Program-made: the position numbers and the translations under genes
In this document: positions 8,106 to 16,791 of the stretch, one piece after another
How the letters are laid out: every line of letters starts with the position of its first letter
Numbering within the stretch: the stretch's first letter is position 1
NCBI GenBank assembly: GCA_001637315.1
Contig: LSZA01000048.1
Coordinates: 1-32,436 of the forward strand
Reading direction: 5' to 3'
Source: Phormidium willei BDU 130791
GTDB taxonomy: Bacteria > Cyanobacteriota > Cyanobacteriia > Cyanobacteriales > Geitlerinemataceae
DNA length: 32,436 bases
The notes under the pieces: model-generated
Told to the model about the DNA's origin: nothing
The model's input: only the letters and a program-made list of their open reading frames with translations
Database searches by the model: none

Positions 8106-11100
8106 TTAGTTGCAGTCCGTGGCACGGGGGTCAACCTGCTCCCCATCGGGGGTCGTGGCACAGCGCAGGTTTTTGATATAGGGGTCATCGGCTGAGGGTT
8201 CACGGTAGAACTCACTCCGAGCGCGGTTGACGGTAATCAAACGGGAGGACACGGGACCGACGCGGGCCAATTGCAGGGCGACATCGTACCCCCAAAGCCG
8301 TTCCGGTGCGAAGTAGTAGTCAATGACCTCACCACTCCCTTCTGGGTCATCGCCGGGTTCCCAAGCGCTTTGGTCATAGGGACCGGTTGCATAGTTACTA
8401 AAGCTCAGTTGCAAGAAGGAACCAGACATGACCAGGTCACGGGGGTTAGCGAAGTTACGGGTGGGGTTCCAATCTTCATTGAGCCGTGGGTAGTTATGGA
8501 GTCCACCATAGGATTGGCCATTGCGGGATGGGGTAATGCCACTGACCATGACGGAGTTAACCCGCTGGGGTTCACGAGCCGAGATGAGGGGGCGAGTTGC
8601 ACCGGAATCGAGGTCGAAGTAGCTGCTATCATAGGCTCCCTCTGGGGTAGGAGTCCGGAATAACATGGGGTCGCCATTGGCTGAGATGCGAATGGGGGAG
8701 GCTGGGTCGGCGGGATTTTCTCGTAACCAGAAGCTATTGTCACCTAAATCGGTGTTGTCATTGGGTCGTGGCAAGCCCAAATAGGAGGTAATCTGTTGGT
8801 TTTCAGCTTGATCACATCCATAGACATCCGAAACGCTACCATTGCCTCCGCGCCCCAAAGCATTGAGGTCGTCATCAAGATCAACGGCGGCTTCGTTGCC
8901 TCCAGACGCGGGGACGACAACGAAGGGATCTTCGAGACTGCCATCGCAGAAGTTCTCGGAGAGGATACCGATCGCATCGACGAGAAATTCACTGTAACGC
9001 CAATTGTCACTATCAGGTACGGCAAAGTTATCATTACGGCCACGACGTCCATAGAACTGGTTAGGTCCCCAACCGGTGCCGAGAAGGGCGTTAAATTCTT
9101 CGATGGGTTGATCGCAGTTGCCATTTTGGGTATGGCAGTTGAAGTTCCCTTGAATGAAGGTTGGGTTATCCGAGACAAAGCTTAAGCCAAAGGGGAGGTC
9201 TCCCTCGGTGGGACGTTCAACGGTTTGACCATTGATGACCCGGAATCCGTGAATGCGCCGATCGGGATCGGGAACAAAGTTAACGGCTTTGGGGCTAATC
9301 CCGTTTTCTGGGTTCACCGGGGGATCGGTTCCATCGAGAACGTTGCTGTTGCAACCATTGCCGATGTCACTGGCATCATCACAACTGCCCCCGCCTGAGG
9401 CTCGTTCGATACCATCTTCGCGCATGGCATCATCGCGGAAGGCATAGACAATCCCCCCGTCTTTTTGCACACTCTCACTATCGTTACCGCCGGGGAGCCA
9501 GGTATCGCTGTTGATGCTGGTATTTTGCGCCCCATCCACGTTGTCTGACAGGAGTGCCATATCCATGTTTAGGGTGCGGGCATTCATCATATCCCGACCA
9601 ACAAAGAAGGCGGTATCTTTGAAGGCGACGCGATAGTAGGCATCTTGAACGCCGTTGTAGACGAGGTTATTACGCTGACAGTTGGGGTTGGGACTATCTG
9701 CGCTGGCGTCGTTGTCACAGGCTCCGGTGGGCAATCCGGGCAACTCCAGATAGGGGAGGGTGAGGTTGGTTGGCTCACCAATGGGTCGAATGGCGACATT
9801 CGCTAATGCGGTATTGGTGATGGCATTGTAGGTGATGCCGCTGTTGATGGTTTGCACATCGGGGTCACTGATGTACCAAATTTCGTCATCAGTGGTATCC
9901 CCGTCATTGTTGAGGTCAGCGCCTCGATCCATGATGCCTAAACCTCGGGTGCTCGAATCAGCTAACGTGTCTGTATCAATGTCCGCCTCGGACTCAGGTT
10001 GTGGCCGTCCATCGGCATCGTTTCCGGGGTAGCCATGATTCTCAAAGGGGAATAGGTAGTACAGGGAGGGGAACTTGGACGTAGCACCACAGAGGTTATT
10101 GGCCAGGGCGATGGCTGCTGCACTGTCACTGCCGAGTCCGAAAAAGTTATTGGCTTCGACGTCACAGCCAAAGCTCAGTTCTAAGCTGAGTGCTCCCGTG
10201 TTCAGGTCGATGGTTTGGGTATCTTGGAAGCCTGTCCCAAACCCCCAGCCGGGTAGAAATGTGACTTCAGCCAGATTCGCGGTGGTGTCGATGTTGATGT
10301 CGTCTAAACACTCATCGAGGGTTAACCCCACTTGGCAGATTGCATCCGAGTCAATTGCCCTGAGATCGGCTTCGATATCTGCAACCGATAAGGTGAGGTC
10401 AAGACTACTGACATCAACTTGGTAGGTGTTTTGATAAAGCTGAGTGCTGCTGGGTGAGGGAAGCTGATAGTCCGGTTGTGCGGTGGGTGAGGGAAGGAAG
10501 CCAAACTCACGATCGCGCTTCACTTGTTCCTTGAGGTAGGCTAGGCGAGCTAACTCTTGTAAATCTTCAGTGTCATAGGAATCAACACTGGTATCGGTGT
10601 ATTGCAAGGCTTCAATGAAAGCCTCAGGACTCGGGGTCATTCGCACCACGGCATCACCAGCATCGTTAATGATAATCAGACTGGCAATGTCGTCATCATC
10701 ATCATTGTCACCGTTAAAGTCTCCCTCAATGGCGGTTCCATCCTCATAGGTGTAGCTATTGTTGGTCAGGATATCTCCCAAATCTTCTGTGGGGAAGAAC
10801 AGTACCTCACCGTTACTCGAATCGCCATCGCGAAGTTGCAGCAGGCGATCGCCCAGAGCCGTTAACTCAGCGGTGACTGTACTATAGTCCAAGGCACTCA
10901 GATAACTGACGTTATAGGCCAAAGCCCCCAGGGTGAGCGCGGCATTGTATTTATTCGAGTAGTCCGCCAGACTATCTAAGTTTTCCGAGGGATCGAGAGT
11001 CCGACGTAGGTTAGAAAAGTTTCCCCATTCGGTGATAGCTGGGTTGGGATGAATCTGATTGGCTTCTTGCAGAGCGGGGAAGGCTCCGTCGGGGTCTCCG

Positions 11101-13250
11101 GCTAAGTTCGCCAAGTTGTCTATCGCATTTTGGACATCAGTATTGAGGATGTCCAAATCATCTAAGTTGAGTTCCCAACCGTTGGTTCCCCGTCCCGTAA
11201 AGAAGTCCACTAACAACTCATCGGGGTCATCACCAAAGGTGGCACCGTTGAATAGAGTTGCAGCATCTCCAGTGACGCCAAAGGGGATTTTTGGCTGTTC
11301 AAAGATGGCTGCTCGTTTTAAGGTTTCAGCGGTTCCTGGGTGAACCGTACTCAGAATGGCGGCAGTGGGAGCTTGATCCGTATCTCCACCATCTTGACTG
11401 TAATGATAGATGGCTGTCGTCTGAGCGGCAGCTAGATTATCTCGCAGGGTGCGATGTTGTAGATACTCATGGGCGCGCCCGTCGCGATCGGCCCGATTCT
11501 CATCAGCAATCTGTTGTGGGGTGTTGGGGTCATTGTCAACTTGGGTTGTCCCGGCAAAGGGGTCATTTCCCAGTTCCAGGCGTTGCCCAACAATGACGCG
11601 CAGTCCTTCGCGCCAGGCCCGTCGTTCCCAATAGCCGTCAAGGCCCAGTTCACGGGAGTCTCCTGATCCGGGAACGCTCAACTGCGTCAGTTTGGCCAGC
11701 ACATCGCCACTGGCGCCACTAGCAATGGGTTCGCCAACTCGAACGCCGAGGCCAATGGTTTCGCCATTGTCTTCTTCCTGAATCAGTTGTAGGTCATCAT
11801 CGCCGCCATAGACGGGTTTCGGACCAAAGCGGTCATCAGCTCGGTAAAAGTCATCAATAAACGGACGTTCAGAGGGTTCGTTAAAAACGCGACTGCCCCG
11901 TTGCTCTTCTTCTTCACTTTCAGGGGTGGGGAACTGAGACCAGCCGGCGACGCGATCGGTTTGCAATAAGGGGAGACCCCGATGTTTGGAGACATCTTCT
12001 GTAAACAGTGTGATGGGATCGAGGATGACATCTTCGGGATCACCGTTCCCAACGGAATGATTGTCCGGGACTAAGGTGACCCGGCCGGCTTCATTTTCAT
12101 GATGAATCGGCGTTTCTCCGGGAGGGGTCCAGAGGTGAAAAATCCCCCCGCCCTGGCTGGCGTTGCTGACAACCCGTCCGGCCATCAGTTCGCCTTGATA
12201 AACGACGTTGCGATCGCTATTAATCTCAAGTCCGAGGGTAATCTCTGAGGTGGTTTGACCGGCTTGGTAAATGCAGGAGTCGGGGCTGCTGACTAAGTAG
12301 GCTTGGGTGCGGTCAGTGCGTCGATTGTGACCGACAATGAGGCTACCATCGGTGTGCATGGCACCATTCCAGCGAAATTCCGGACCGGGATAGATTTCGA
12401 GGTCGTTGCGGAACCAAGCGCCCCACTTGTTACCCCGGTTGGCTTCTCGTTCTTGTTGAACTTCGAGGGTGGTGACGGCGCCATCGACACCATCGGAGAT
12501 GACAAAGGCGTTAATCTGAAAGTTTTTCCGTAAAATGGCGGAACTACTGGGATCGCGCAACCAACCATTTTCAATGGGGCTGCCTCCTCCACCCACGACG
12601 CAGCCGGGCCGAGGTTCACTGGCAATCGGACCTTGACGAACTTCTAGATTATCAGCTCGAGTCTCGATGGCCCGACGACTTTGGTTAGCCAGCTCTTCTT
12701 GCTGGTCAGGAACATCCCAAATAATCGAGTAGGCAACTCTGAGGTTATTTTCCTCATCCCCAACTCCACTGGCTTCTTGATAAATCCAAGCATTATCTAG
12801 GGTTCCGTCGCCATTGAGATCAATGCGTTCTTCATCGGGAAGGGTATAGGTCTCGTCATCCCCCATCAAGTCGGTTAAGAGTTCCTGGGCGGGAATCCCT
12901 GAGGGCAGCCGTGGGTCAATTTGGAAGAGGTTTTCTAACTTGGCCTTAGCCCGGTCAATGGCGGGGGTCGCGGCGTTATAGATGACGCGATCGCGCCGAG
13001 ATAGCATCGCCTGTTCCGTGCGGCTAATAGTCCGCAGCAAAATCGCCCCCACAACTAGAGACAACACCAACAGCAGCATCACCGCTGTCGGCAGGACAAA
13101 CCCCGCCATACGACGCTCAGAACGGCGACGGCGTGGTGGGGCCAGGCGATGTAGGAGACGGCGCACGACGCGAGCAAACTGGCTGTACAGTCGCTTGCTG
13201 GTGTTCCGTAACCAACGTTTGATATGAATCCAGATGTGGGGGTTAGCCAT
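8106..13250 (-). CDS. hpsA: Hormogonium polysaccharide biosynthesis protein HpsA-like, very large envelope protein
   Basis: A 1714-residue protein. A basic N-terminus with the Arg cluster PPRRRRSERR (38-47) precedes one hydrophobic segment starting G50|FVLPTAVMLLLVLSLVVGA. This is PilX-like but has Thr instead of Glu at +5. The following ISRTEQ...YNAATPAIDRAKAKLENLF (75-109) matches HpsA proteins of filamentous cyanobacteria as I know them. The rest is an acidic, Asp/Asn/Gly-rich exported region with EF-hand-like loops such as DLNGDGTLD (144-152) and DLNNDGDTTDDE, suggesting calcium binding. In Nostoc punctiforme, hpsA is required for hormogonium motility and polysaccharide release. The downstream pseudopilins support that role. 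The start ATG lacks a strong ribosome binding site. The gene is intact despite its size. Confidence 0.85.
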   Translation of the reverse strand: MANPHIWIHIKRWLRNTSKRLYSQFARVVRRLLHRLAPPRRRRSERRMAGFVLPTAVMLLLVLSLVVGAILLRTISRTEQAMLSRRDRVIYNAATPAIDRAKAKLENLFQIDPRLPSGIPAQELLTDLMGDDETYTLPDEERIDLNGDGTLDNAWIYQEASGVGDEENNLRVAYSIIWDVPDQQEELANQSRRAIETRADNLEVRQGPIASEPRPGCVVGGGGSPIENGWLRDPSSSAILRKNFQINAFVISDGVDGAVTTLEVQQEREANRGNKWGAWFRNDLEIYPGPEFRWNGAMHTDGSLIVGHNRRTDRTQAYLVSSPDSCIYQAGQTTSEITLGLEINSDRNVVYQGELMAGRVVSNASQGGGIFHLWTPPGETPIHHENEAGRVTLVPDNHSVGNGDPEDVILDPITLFTEDVSKHRGLPLLQTDRVAGWSQFPTPESEEEEQRGSRVFNEPSERPFIDDFYRADDRFGPKPVYGGDDDLQLIQEEDNGETIGLGVRVGEPIASGASGDVLAKLTQLSVPGSGDSRELGLDGYWERRAWREGLRVIVGQRLELGNDPFAGTTQVDNDPNTPQQIADENRADRDGRAHEYLQHRTLRDNLAAAQTTAIYHYSQDGGDTDQAPTAAILSTVHPGTAETLKRAAIFEQPKIPFGVTGDAATLFNGATFGDDPDELLVDFFTGRGTNGWELNLDDLDILNTDVQNAIDNLANLAGDPDGAFPALQEANQIHPNPAITEWGNFSNLRRTLDPSENLDSLADYSNKYNAALTLGALAYNVSYLSALDYSTVTAELTALGDRLLQLRDGDSSNGEVLFFPTEDLGDILTNNSYTYEDGTAIEGDFNGDNDDDDDIASLIIINDAGDAVVRMTPSPEAFIEALQYTDTSVDSYDTEDLQELARLAYLKEQVKRDREFGFLPSPTAQPDYQLPSPSSTQLYQNTYQVDVSSLDLTLSVADIEADLRAIDSDAICQVGLTLDECLDDINIDTTANLAEVTFLPGWGFGTGFQDTQTIDLNTGALSLELSFGCDVEANNFFGLGSDSAAAIALANNLCGATSKFPSLYYLFPFENHGYPGNDADGRPQPESEADIDTDTLADSSTRGLGIMDRGADLNNDGDTTDDEIWYISDPDVQTINSGITYNAITNTALANVAIRPIGEPTNLTLPYLELPGLPTGACDNDASADSPNPNCQRNNLVYNGVQDAYYRVAFKDTAFFVGRDMMNARTLNMDMALLSDNVDGAQNTSINSDTWLPGGNDSESVQKDGGIVYAFRDDAMREDGIERASGGGSCDDASDIGNGCNSNVLDGTDPPVNPENGISPKAVNFVPDPDRRIHGFRVINGQTVERPTEGDLPFGLSFVSDNPTFIQGNFNCHTQNGNCDQPIEEFNALLGTGWGPNQFYGRRGRNDNFAVPDSDNWRYSEFLVDAIGILSENFCDGSLEDPFVVVPASGGNEAAVDLDDDLNALGRGGNGSVSDVYGCDQAENQQITSYLGLPRPNDNTDLGDNSFWLRENPADPASPIRISANGDPMLFRTPTPEGAYDSSYFDLDSGATRPLISAREPQRVNSVMVSGITPSRNGQSYGGLHNYPRLNEDWNPTRNFANPRDLVMSGSFLQLSFSNYATGPYDQSAWEPGDDPEGSGEVIDYYFAPERLWGYDVALQLARVGPVSSRLITVNRARSEFYREPSADDPYIKNLRCATTPDGEQVDPRATDCN

Positions 13251-13495
13251 AGTTTTAAATCAACTCGGCAGATGCGATTGAGGGAGAGAACGAGCGTAAA
13301 GAATAGGAAATCAAGAGAAAATACAATCTCACACCGATGGGGAATTTTAGAAACTTAACAATAGAATTGGCGGTGAAATAAGGGAACTGGCTCGGGTTCT
13401 ACTTTAGTCTTAACTGATCCTCACCGAGAACGCCAAGGGAGAATCTACGGATGTACCCCTAGCTTACCCAGCTCAGCGGCAAAATCGATCAGTTG

Positions 13496-13508
13496 GGGGT
13501 TAAACCCC
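13496..13508. repeat. Perfect palindrome GGGGTT-A-AACCCC
   Basis: GGGGTT (13496-13501) and AACCCC (13503-13508) are separated by one base. It lies between the rpmB terminator and hpsA. The one-base gap is too small for an RNA loop of the full stem, so a protein-binding site in DNA is more likely than a terminator. Confidence 0.4.
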
Positions 13509-13544
13509 TCACTGGGGTGCTACGTATAACTACGCAATGCTAGT

Positions 13545-13558
13545 CCGTATTTATACGG
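13545..13558. promoter_or_regulatory. Perfect 14-bp palindrome, possible operator
   Basis: CCGTAT (13545-13550), TT, ATACGG (13553-13558). This perfect dyad is about 300 bp upstream of hpsA. It could be the site of a dimeric regulator, but no regulator can be named. Confidence 0.35.
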
Positions 13559-13581
13559 GGTTTAGGGCGGCTCCATCTCGG

Positions 13582-13624
13582 CAAAAACAAACCGGGAGTC
13601 TGTCTCAATCAACAAACTCCCGGT
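13582..13624 (-). terminator. Rho-independent terminator of rpmB
   Basis: On the minus strand a perfect 9-bp stem (13616-13624 pairing with 13591-13599) with a 16-nt loop is followed directly by TTTGTTTTTG. It starts 26 bp after the rpmB stop codon. This isolates rpmB from the hps operon downstream. Confidence 0.8.
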
Positions 13625-13649
13625 CGATGACTCCCTGGCAGTGGAGGTC

Positions 13650-13886
13650 TTAAAACTTGTTGAGATTGAGGCCAGCTTCTTTGGCCACGGTTGCCAATCC
13701 CTTGCGTTGGATGGTTTTGATCATTTTGGTGGACACTCGCAAGCGCACCCAGCGATTGCCCTGGGGCCACCAAAAGCGTTTCCATTGCAGGTTCGCTTCC
13801 TGAAGCCGTTTGGTGCGACGGTGGGAGTGAGACACCGCATAGGCGTTGTTGGCTTTTTTTCCACTGACTTGGCATCGACGTGCCAT
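13650..13886 (-). CDS. rpmB: 50S ribosomal protein L28
   Basis: A 78-residue basic protein starting [21 protein letters not shown], which is the L28 signature (C-x2-SGK...GN/N..SHS..RT), and continuing with [13 protein letters not shown] and the C-terminal [14 protein letters not shown]. The length is normal for bacterial L28. It belongs to the large ribosomal subunit. A GGAGA sequence nine bases before the ATG supports the start. It lies 102 bp after raf1 on the same strand and ends in a strong terminator. Confidence 0.95.
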   Translation of the reverse strand: MARRCQVSGKKANNAYAVSHSHRRTKRLQEANLQWKRFWWPQGNRWVRLRVSTKMIKTIQRKGLATVAKEAGLNLNKF

Positions 13887-13930
13887 AACCGAAAATCTCC
13901 TTGACGAACAAATGATGCTGAATCTTAATG

Positions 13931-13951
13931 GGGTTTAGCTACAAAAAACCC
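13931..13951 (-). repeat. Short hairpin between raf1 and rpmB
   Basis: GGGTTT (13931-13936) and AAACCC (13946-13951) form a 6-bp stem around a 9-nt loop in the spacer between raf1 and rpmB. The minus-strand copy contains a T run inside the stem-loop rather than after it, so it is at best a weak attenuator. Confidence 0.3.
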
Positions 13952-13988
13952 AGCTTTTCATCTTACCATAATTTGGTTCTTGTCTAGG

Positions 13989-15065
13989 TTAATCGTCCAT
14001 CTGCCAAGGTTCGGTGATATTGCCCTCGTCCAAAATCCGCTTAGGACGCAACACCAGTAACAAACGCCCCAAAATGGTCAGGCTGGGGGGTTCGGCAAAC
14101 CAAGCTAAACGCACCTGTTGTTCTTCCTCGACGAGAAAATAACTGTTCTCATCCCAGTCTCGTTGGGCGCGATCGATGGCGACGATGACGGTTTCGCGAT
14201 CGCCCCCAGGAGAGTTGGGCAACCTGTCACTAGAGACCAAAAACGCCACAGGATCTTGGGCTTTCAAGACCACTTGCCAGCCGGGAACCGGCACACAGGC
14301 CGATCCAGCCGGGAGACGGGTAATCTGGAAGGGTTCTTCAGGGGCGATCGCCTCGACGGCTTCAATCTCAGCAGCCGTCAAGGGCATCTCCCCAGCCAGA
14401 GGCAACAGGCGCGGCAACTCCTCGCTGGTTTCCGGGCGATATAAGGGCAACAGGGGCGCTTGGCGAGGGGCAGGGGCCGCTAAATTCTGTAGGAGAGCTT
14501 CTAACTGTTGGCGGGCCGTGTCACTTTCGACGAAACGCAATCCTTCGGCAATCAATCGCGCCCGTTGCGAGAGATCCCGCTGGCGTTTGGCCTGTCGCCA
14601 ACATTGATAGGCTACCGCATCCCCAGGATGGCGGCTAAATCCTTCGGGAATCTGAGCTAAACAGGCGAGGGCTTTGACATCATGACTCAGACGATGAGCG
14701 CCATCGACATCGAGGCGTTTCTCGGCCGCCAGCATGGCCGCTTCGAGCCGTTGACGCTGATTGAGAATGCGAAGTTCATAGAGGACATCGCTGCGGGGTC
14801 CTTCGCAGTAGGCTAACACCTCCCCTGGTGGCTGACCTTCAACAATGCTGTCATAGACCTGGGCGGCGACAATGACTTGATTCTGGACCAGGGCCTCAAT
14901 TCCCGTCTCCTCGAAAATATCCTCAGCGGCATAGCCGGCATCCTGAAGTTGCTTACAGCGTTTGCCCCAGTCAATCCAGTTTCCCTCCTTGTGACGCAGC
15001 GATCGCAAGATCTCGCGAACCTCATCGTCACTTAATTTGAGTGGTTCAGGTTTGTGTTCAGTCAT
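13989..15065 (-). CDS. raf1: Rubisco accumulation factor 1
   Basis: A 358-residue protein recognised as the assembly chaperone Raf1, which clamps Rubisco large-subunit dimers and promotes formation of the L8 core. The N-terminal helical domain begins LKLSDDEVREILRSLRHKEG (residues 9-28) and continues IDWGKRCKQLQDAGYAAEDIFEETG. A Pro-rich linker around residues 195-220 joins it to a beta domain (roughly 225-345) that dimerises in known structures. The length is typical. The ATG at 15065 was chosen; the frame continues to a TTG at 15089. The gene is divergent from ccmO, which links Rubisco assembly and carboxysome shell genes. Confidence 0.92.
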   Translation of the reverse strand: MTEHKPEPLKLSDDEVREILRSLRHKEGNWIDWGKRCKQLQDAGYAAEDIFEETGIEALVQNQVIVAAQVYDSIVEGQPPGEVLAYCEGPRSDVLYELRILNQRQRLEAAMLAAEKRLDVDGAHRLSHDVKALACLAQIPEGFSRHPGDAVAYQCWRQAKRQRDLSQRARLIAEGLRFVESDTARQQLEALLQNLAAPAPRQAPLLPLYRPETSEELPRLLPLAGEMPLTAAEIEAVEAIAPEEPFQITRLPAGSACVPVPGWQVVLKAQDPVAFLVSSDRLPNSPGGDRETVIVAIDRAQRDWDENSYFLVEEEQQVRLAWFAEPPSLTILGRLLLVLRPKRILDEGNITEPWQMDD

Positions 15066-15228
15066 CGTCAACCAGCATTCTTGATACAATCATCGTAAGC
15101 ACGATTGAAGGCAAAAGACTACCCCTAAACAATTTTCACTAAAGTTCACGACTGGTCCTGCCACCCTTGTCGACCTGATTATCCCTGTCTAATTACCCCC
15201 GTCGCACCTCTGCCCGACCCAAATCTTC

Positions 15229-16128
15229 ATGTCTCAGACTCCTCTAAGCCGCATTCCCACGTCCCTTCCCAAACAGCGCCAACGCCTCAAATACCAAGAT
15301 ACTGCCCTCGGCATGGTTTCGACTCGTAGCTTCCCGGCGATCGTCGGTACGGCTGACATGATGGTGAAATCGGCCGATGTGATCTTGGTGGGTTACGAAA
15401 AAATTGGCGCCGGCTATTGTACTGCGATCGTACGGGGGCGCTATCCCGATGTGCGCCTCGCCGTGGAAGAAGGGGCCAAAACCGCCGAACAGTTCGGACA
15501 ACTGATCTCCAAATCCACCATTGCCCGCCCCATGCCCAACCTAGAGGTCATTTTCCCCCTCGGCAGCCGTTTGGTGGAACTGTGTAACCAACAACGAGGC
15601 TATTCTCGCCTCAGTAACCGGGCCATCGGCCTCCTCGAAACCCGAGGCTTTCCGGCGATGGTGGGGGGCGCTGATGCCATGTTGAAATCAGCCGACGTGC
15701 AACTGGCGGCTTATGAAACCATCGGCGATGGACTTTGTACCGCCATTGTCCGGGGAACGGTGGCCAATGTGGCCGTGGCCATTGAAGCGGGAATGCACGA
15801 AGCCGAACGGATTGGCGAACTTCACGCGGTGATGGTGATTCCTCGCTTACTCGAAGACCTCGAAAATGTCTTACCCGTGGCCAGTTACTGGCTCGATGAG
15901 GCTGAACCCTTGCCGGTTCTGGTGTCCTCTCCCGTCGAAACCCAAGCGGCCAAACCGATCGCGTTGCCAGCCTTGGAGAAAGTCCCCGTCGAAATCGAAG
16001 AACCCATCGAAGAACCCATCGAACGACAAGAAGAAGAGGCGATCGAAGAACTCATTGCCGAACCGTTACCCGAGTCTCGCCCGACCAACGTCCCAAAACC
16101 CTCGGAGTTAGATTTTGAACTCGACTGA
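15229..16128 (+). CDS. ccmO: Carboxysome shell protein CcmO with two BMC domains
   Basis: A 299-residue protein with two bacterial-microcompartment domains in tandem. They start at ALGMVSTRSFPAIVGTADMM (26-45) and AIGLLETRGFPAMVGGADAM (132-151), each followed by the shell-protein pattern KSADV.L.GYE.IG.G.CTAIVRG. Proteins of this type form pseudohexameric tiles of the beta-carboxysome shell. An acidic C-terminal tail of about 60 residues (EIEEPIEEPIERQEEEA) is longer than the core domain needs and may be an interaction peptide. ccmO is often found away from the ccmKLMN cluster, as here. The start is the first ATG; no clear ribosome binding site is seen. Confidence 0.93.
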   Translation: MSQTPLSRIPTSLPKQRQRLKYQDTALGMVSTRSFPAIVGTADMMVKSADVILVGYEKIGAGYCTAIVRGRYPDVRLAVEEGAKTAEQFGQLISKSTIARPMPNLEVIFPLGSRLVELCNQQRGYSRLSNRAIGLLETRGFPAMVGGADAMLKSADVQLAAYETIGDGLCTAIVRGTVANVAVAIEAGMHEAERIGELHAVMVIPRLLEDLENVLPVASYWLDEAEPLPVLVSSPVETQAAKPIALPALEKVPVEIEEPIEEPIERQEEEAIEELIAEPLPESRPTNVPKPSELDFELD

Positions 16129-16221
16129 CTTTCTAAGCTTGTAAGCAGTAGTATGGTGTTAACGACAAGTCTCGTCTAATCAGGTTTCTGTCTGACTACC
16201 GAACTTGTCCTTCTCTCCCTA

Positions 16222-16286
16222 GTGTCACTTAATGTTACTTCACCTAAAGCTTGTTAAGCTTCTGATGGCATCATTGTGACACTTAA
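16222..16286. repeat. Paired 11-bp repeats upstream of the effector/STAND cassette
   Basis: GTGTCACTTAA (16222-16232) and GTGACACTTAA (16276-16286) match at 10 of 11 bases as direct repeats, while their first seven bases are also reverse complements. AAGCTT occurs twice between them, three bases apart (16248-16253, 16257-16262). This lies about 85-150 bp upstream of the small effector-like gene and could be its operator region. Confidence 0.4.
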
Positions 16287-16369
16287 ACTGTACAGGAGTC
16301 AGAGTTAACAAAGGAATGAAGCTGCTACTACCTGTGTTAAATCAACCTAATCACTTTCAAGGATAAACC

Positions 16370-16738
16370 ATGGATCCCGTTTCTTTAATCTTAGCTGCGT
16401 TAGTCGCTGGTGCATCTCAGGCAGCAGGTAATGCTATCCCTGATGCCTATAAGGGTTTTAAGGCTCTTATAAAACGTAAGTTTTCCGGAGAAAAAAAAGC
16501 AGAAATCATTTTGGATGAATATGAAGCAGATCCGGACACCTATGAAGCTCCCTTAAAGAAGAAGCTAGTTGAGACGGGGGTTGACAAGGATAAAGAAATT
16601 GTTGAAGCAGCCAAAACTTTACTCAAGCAACTTGAAGATGCAGGTATTGTCAGTCAGAAATACCAGGTACAGTTTGAGGGTGAAGTTAAAGGTGGACAGG
16701 TTGGTGACCATAACACACAGACAAATAACTTTAACTAG
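16370..16738 (+). CDS. Small Bell-domain-like effector with C-terminal signalling motif
   Basis: A 122-residue protein. The N-terminus is MDPVSLILAALVAGASQAAG, a hydrophobic helix, followed by DAYKGFKALIKRKFSG and a charged helical region (40-97). This resembles the bacterial Bell domain, a HeLo/MLKL-like helical bundle thought to permeabilise membranes; recognition is from memory of the pattern, not a search. The C-terminal 25 residues form a separate Gly/Asn-rich motif (QFEGEVKGGQVGDHN, 101-115, then TQTNNFN) that recurs at the N-terminus of the STAND protein encoded 53 bp downstream. Effector plus receptor sharing such a motif is the hallmark of bacterial amyloid signalling. AAGGA six bases before the ATG supports the start. 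The gene is AT-rich compared with ccmO. Confidence 0.7.
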   Translation: MDPVSLILAALVAGASQAAGNAIPDAYKGFKALIKRKFSGEKKAEIILDEYEADPDTYEAPLKKKLVETGVDKDKEIVEAAKTLLKQLEDAGIVSQKYQVQFEGEVKGGQVGDHNTQTNNFN

Positions 16739-16791
16739 CTGTCCCCTACTCTAGCAGTCCTTTATATTATAGATTACAGAGTCTCCTGATC

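Larger units (their letters stand above)
13251..13649. other. Intergenic region between rpmB and hpsA
   Basis: This 399-bp spacer separates two leftward genes. From right to left it holds the rpmB terminator (13582-13624) and two small perfect palindromes (13545-13558, 13496-13508). The remaining sequence, about 240 bp, should contain the hpsA promoter; a TAAAAT-like -10 can be read on the minus strand near 13335-13345, without a good -35. I see no coding frame. Confidence 0.55.

Noticed and set aside
8796..9185. Open frame of 129 codons on the plus strand inside hpsA
   Set aside because: It overlaps the coherent 1714-residue HpsA frame on the other strand, has no ribosome binding site and resembles no protein. 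The same applies to the other opposite-strand frames within hpsA, the kinases, ggpS and glpD.
13609..13911. Overlapping 100-codon frame across rpmB
   Set aside because: The L28 frame (13650-13886) is unmistakable, and the other frame runs through the terminator.
16134..16262. AAGCTTGT-AAGC-like repeats either side of the ccmO-effector spacer as attachment sites
   Set aside because: The similarity is about 12 bases built around a short palindrome, there is no recombinase nearby, and no matching copy is seen beyond 20670.
16370..16738. Small gene as a type II antitoxin or a pilin
   Set aside because: There is no prepilin cleavage pattern with Glu+5 and no DNA-binding or toxin partner. The shared motif with the STAND protein is a better explanation.
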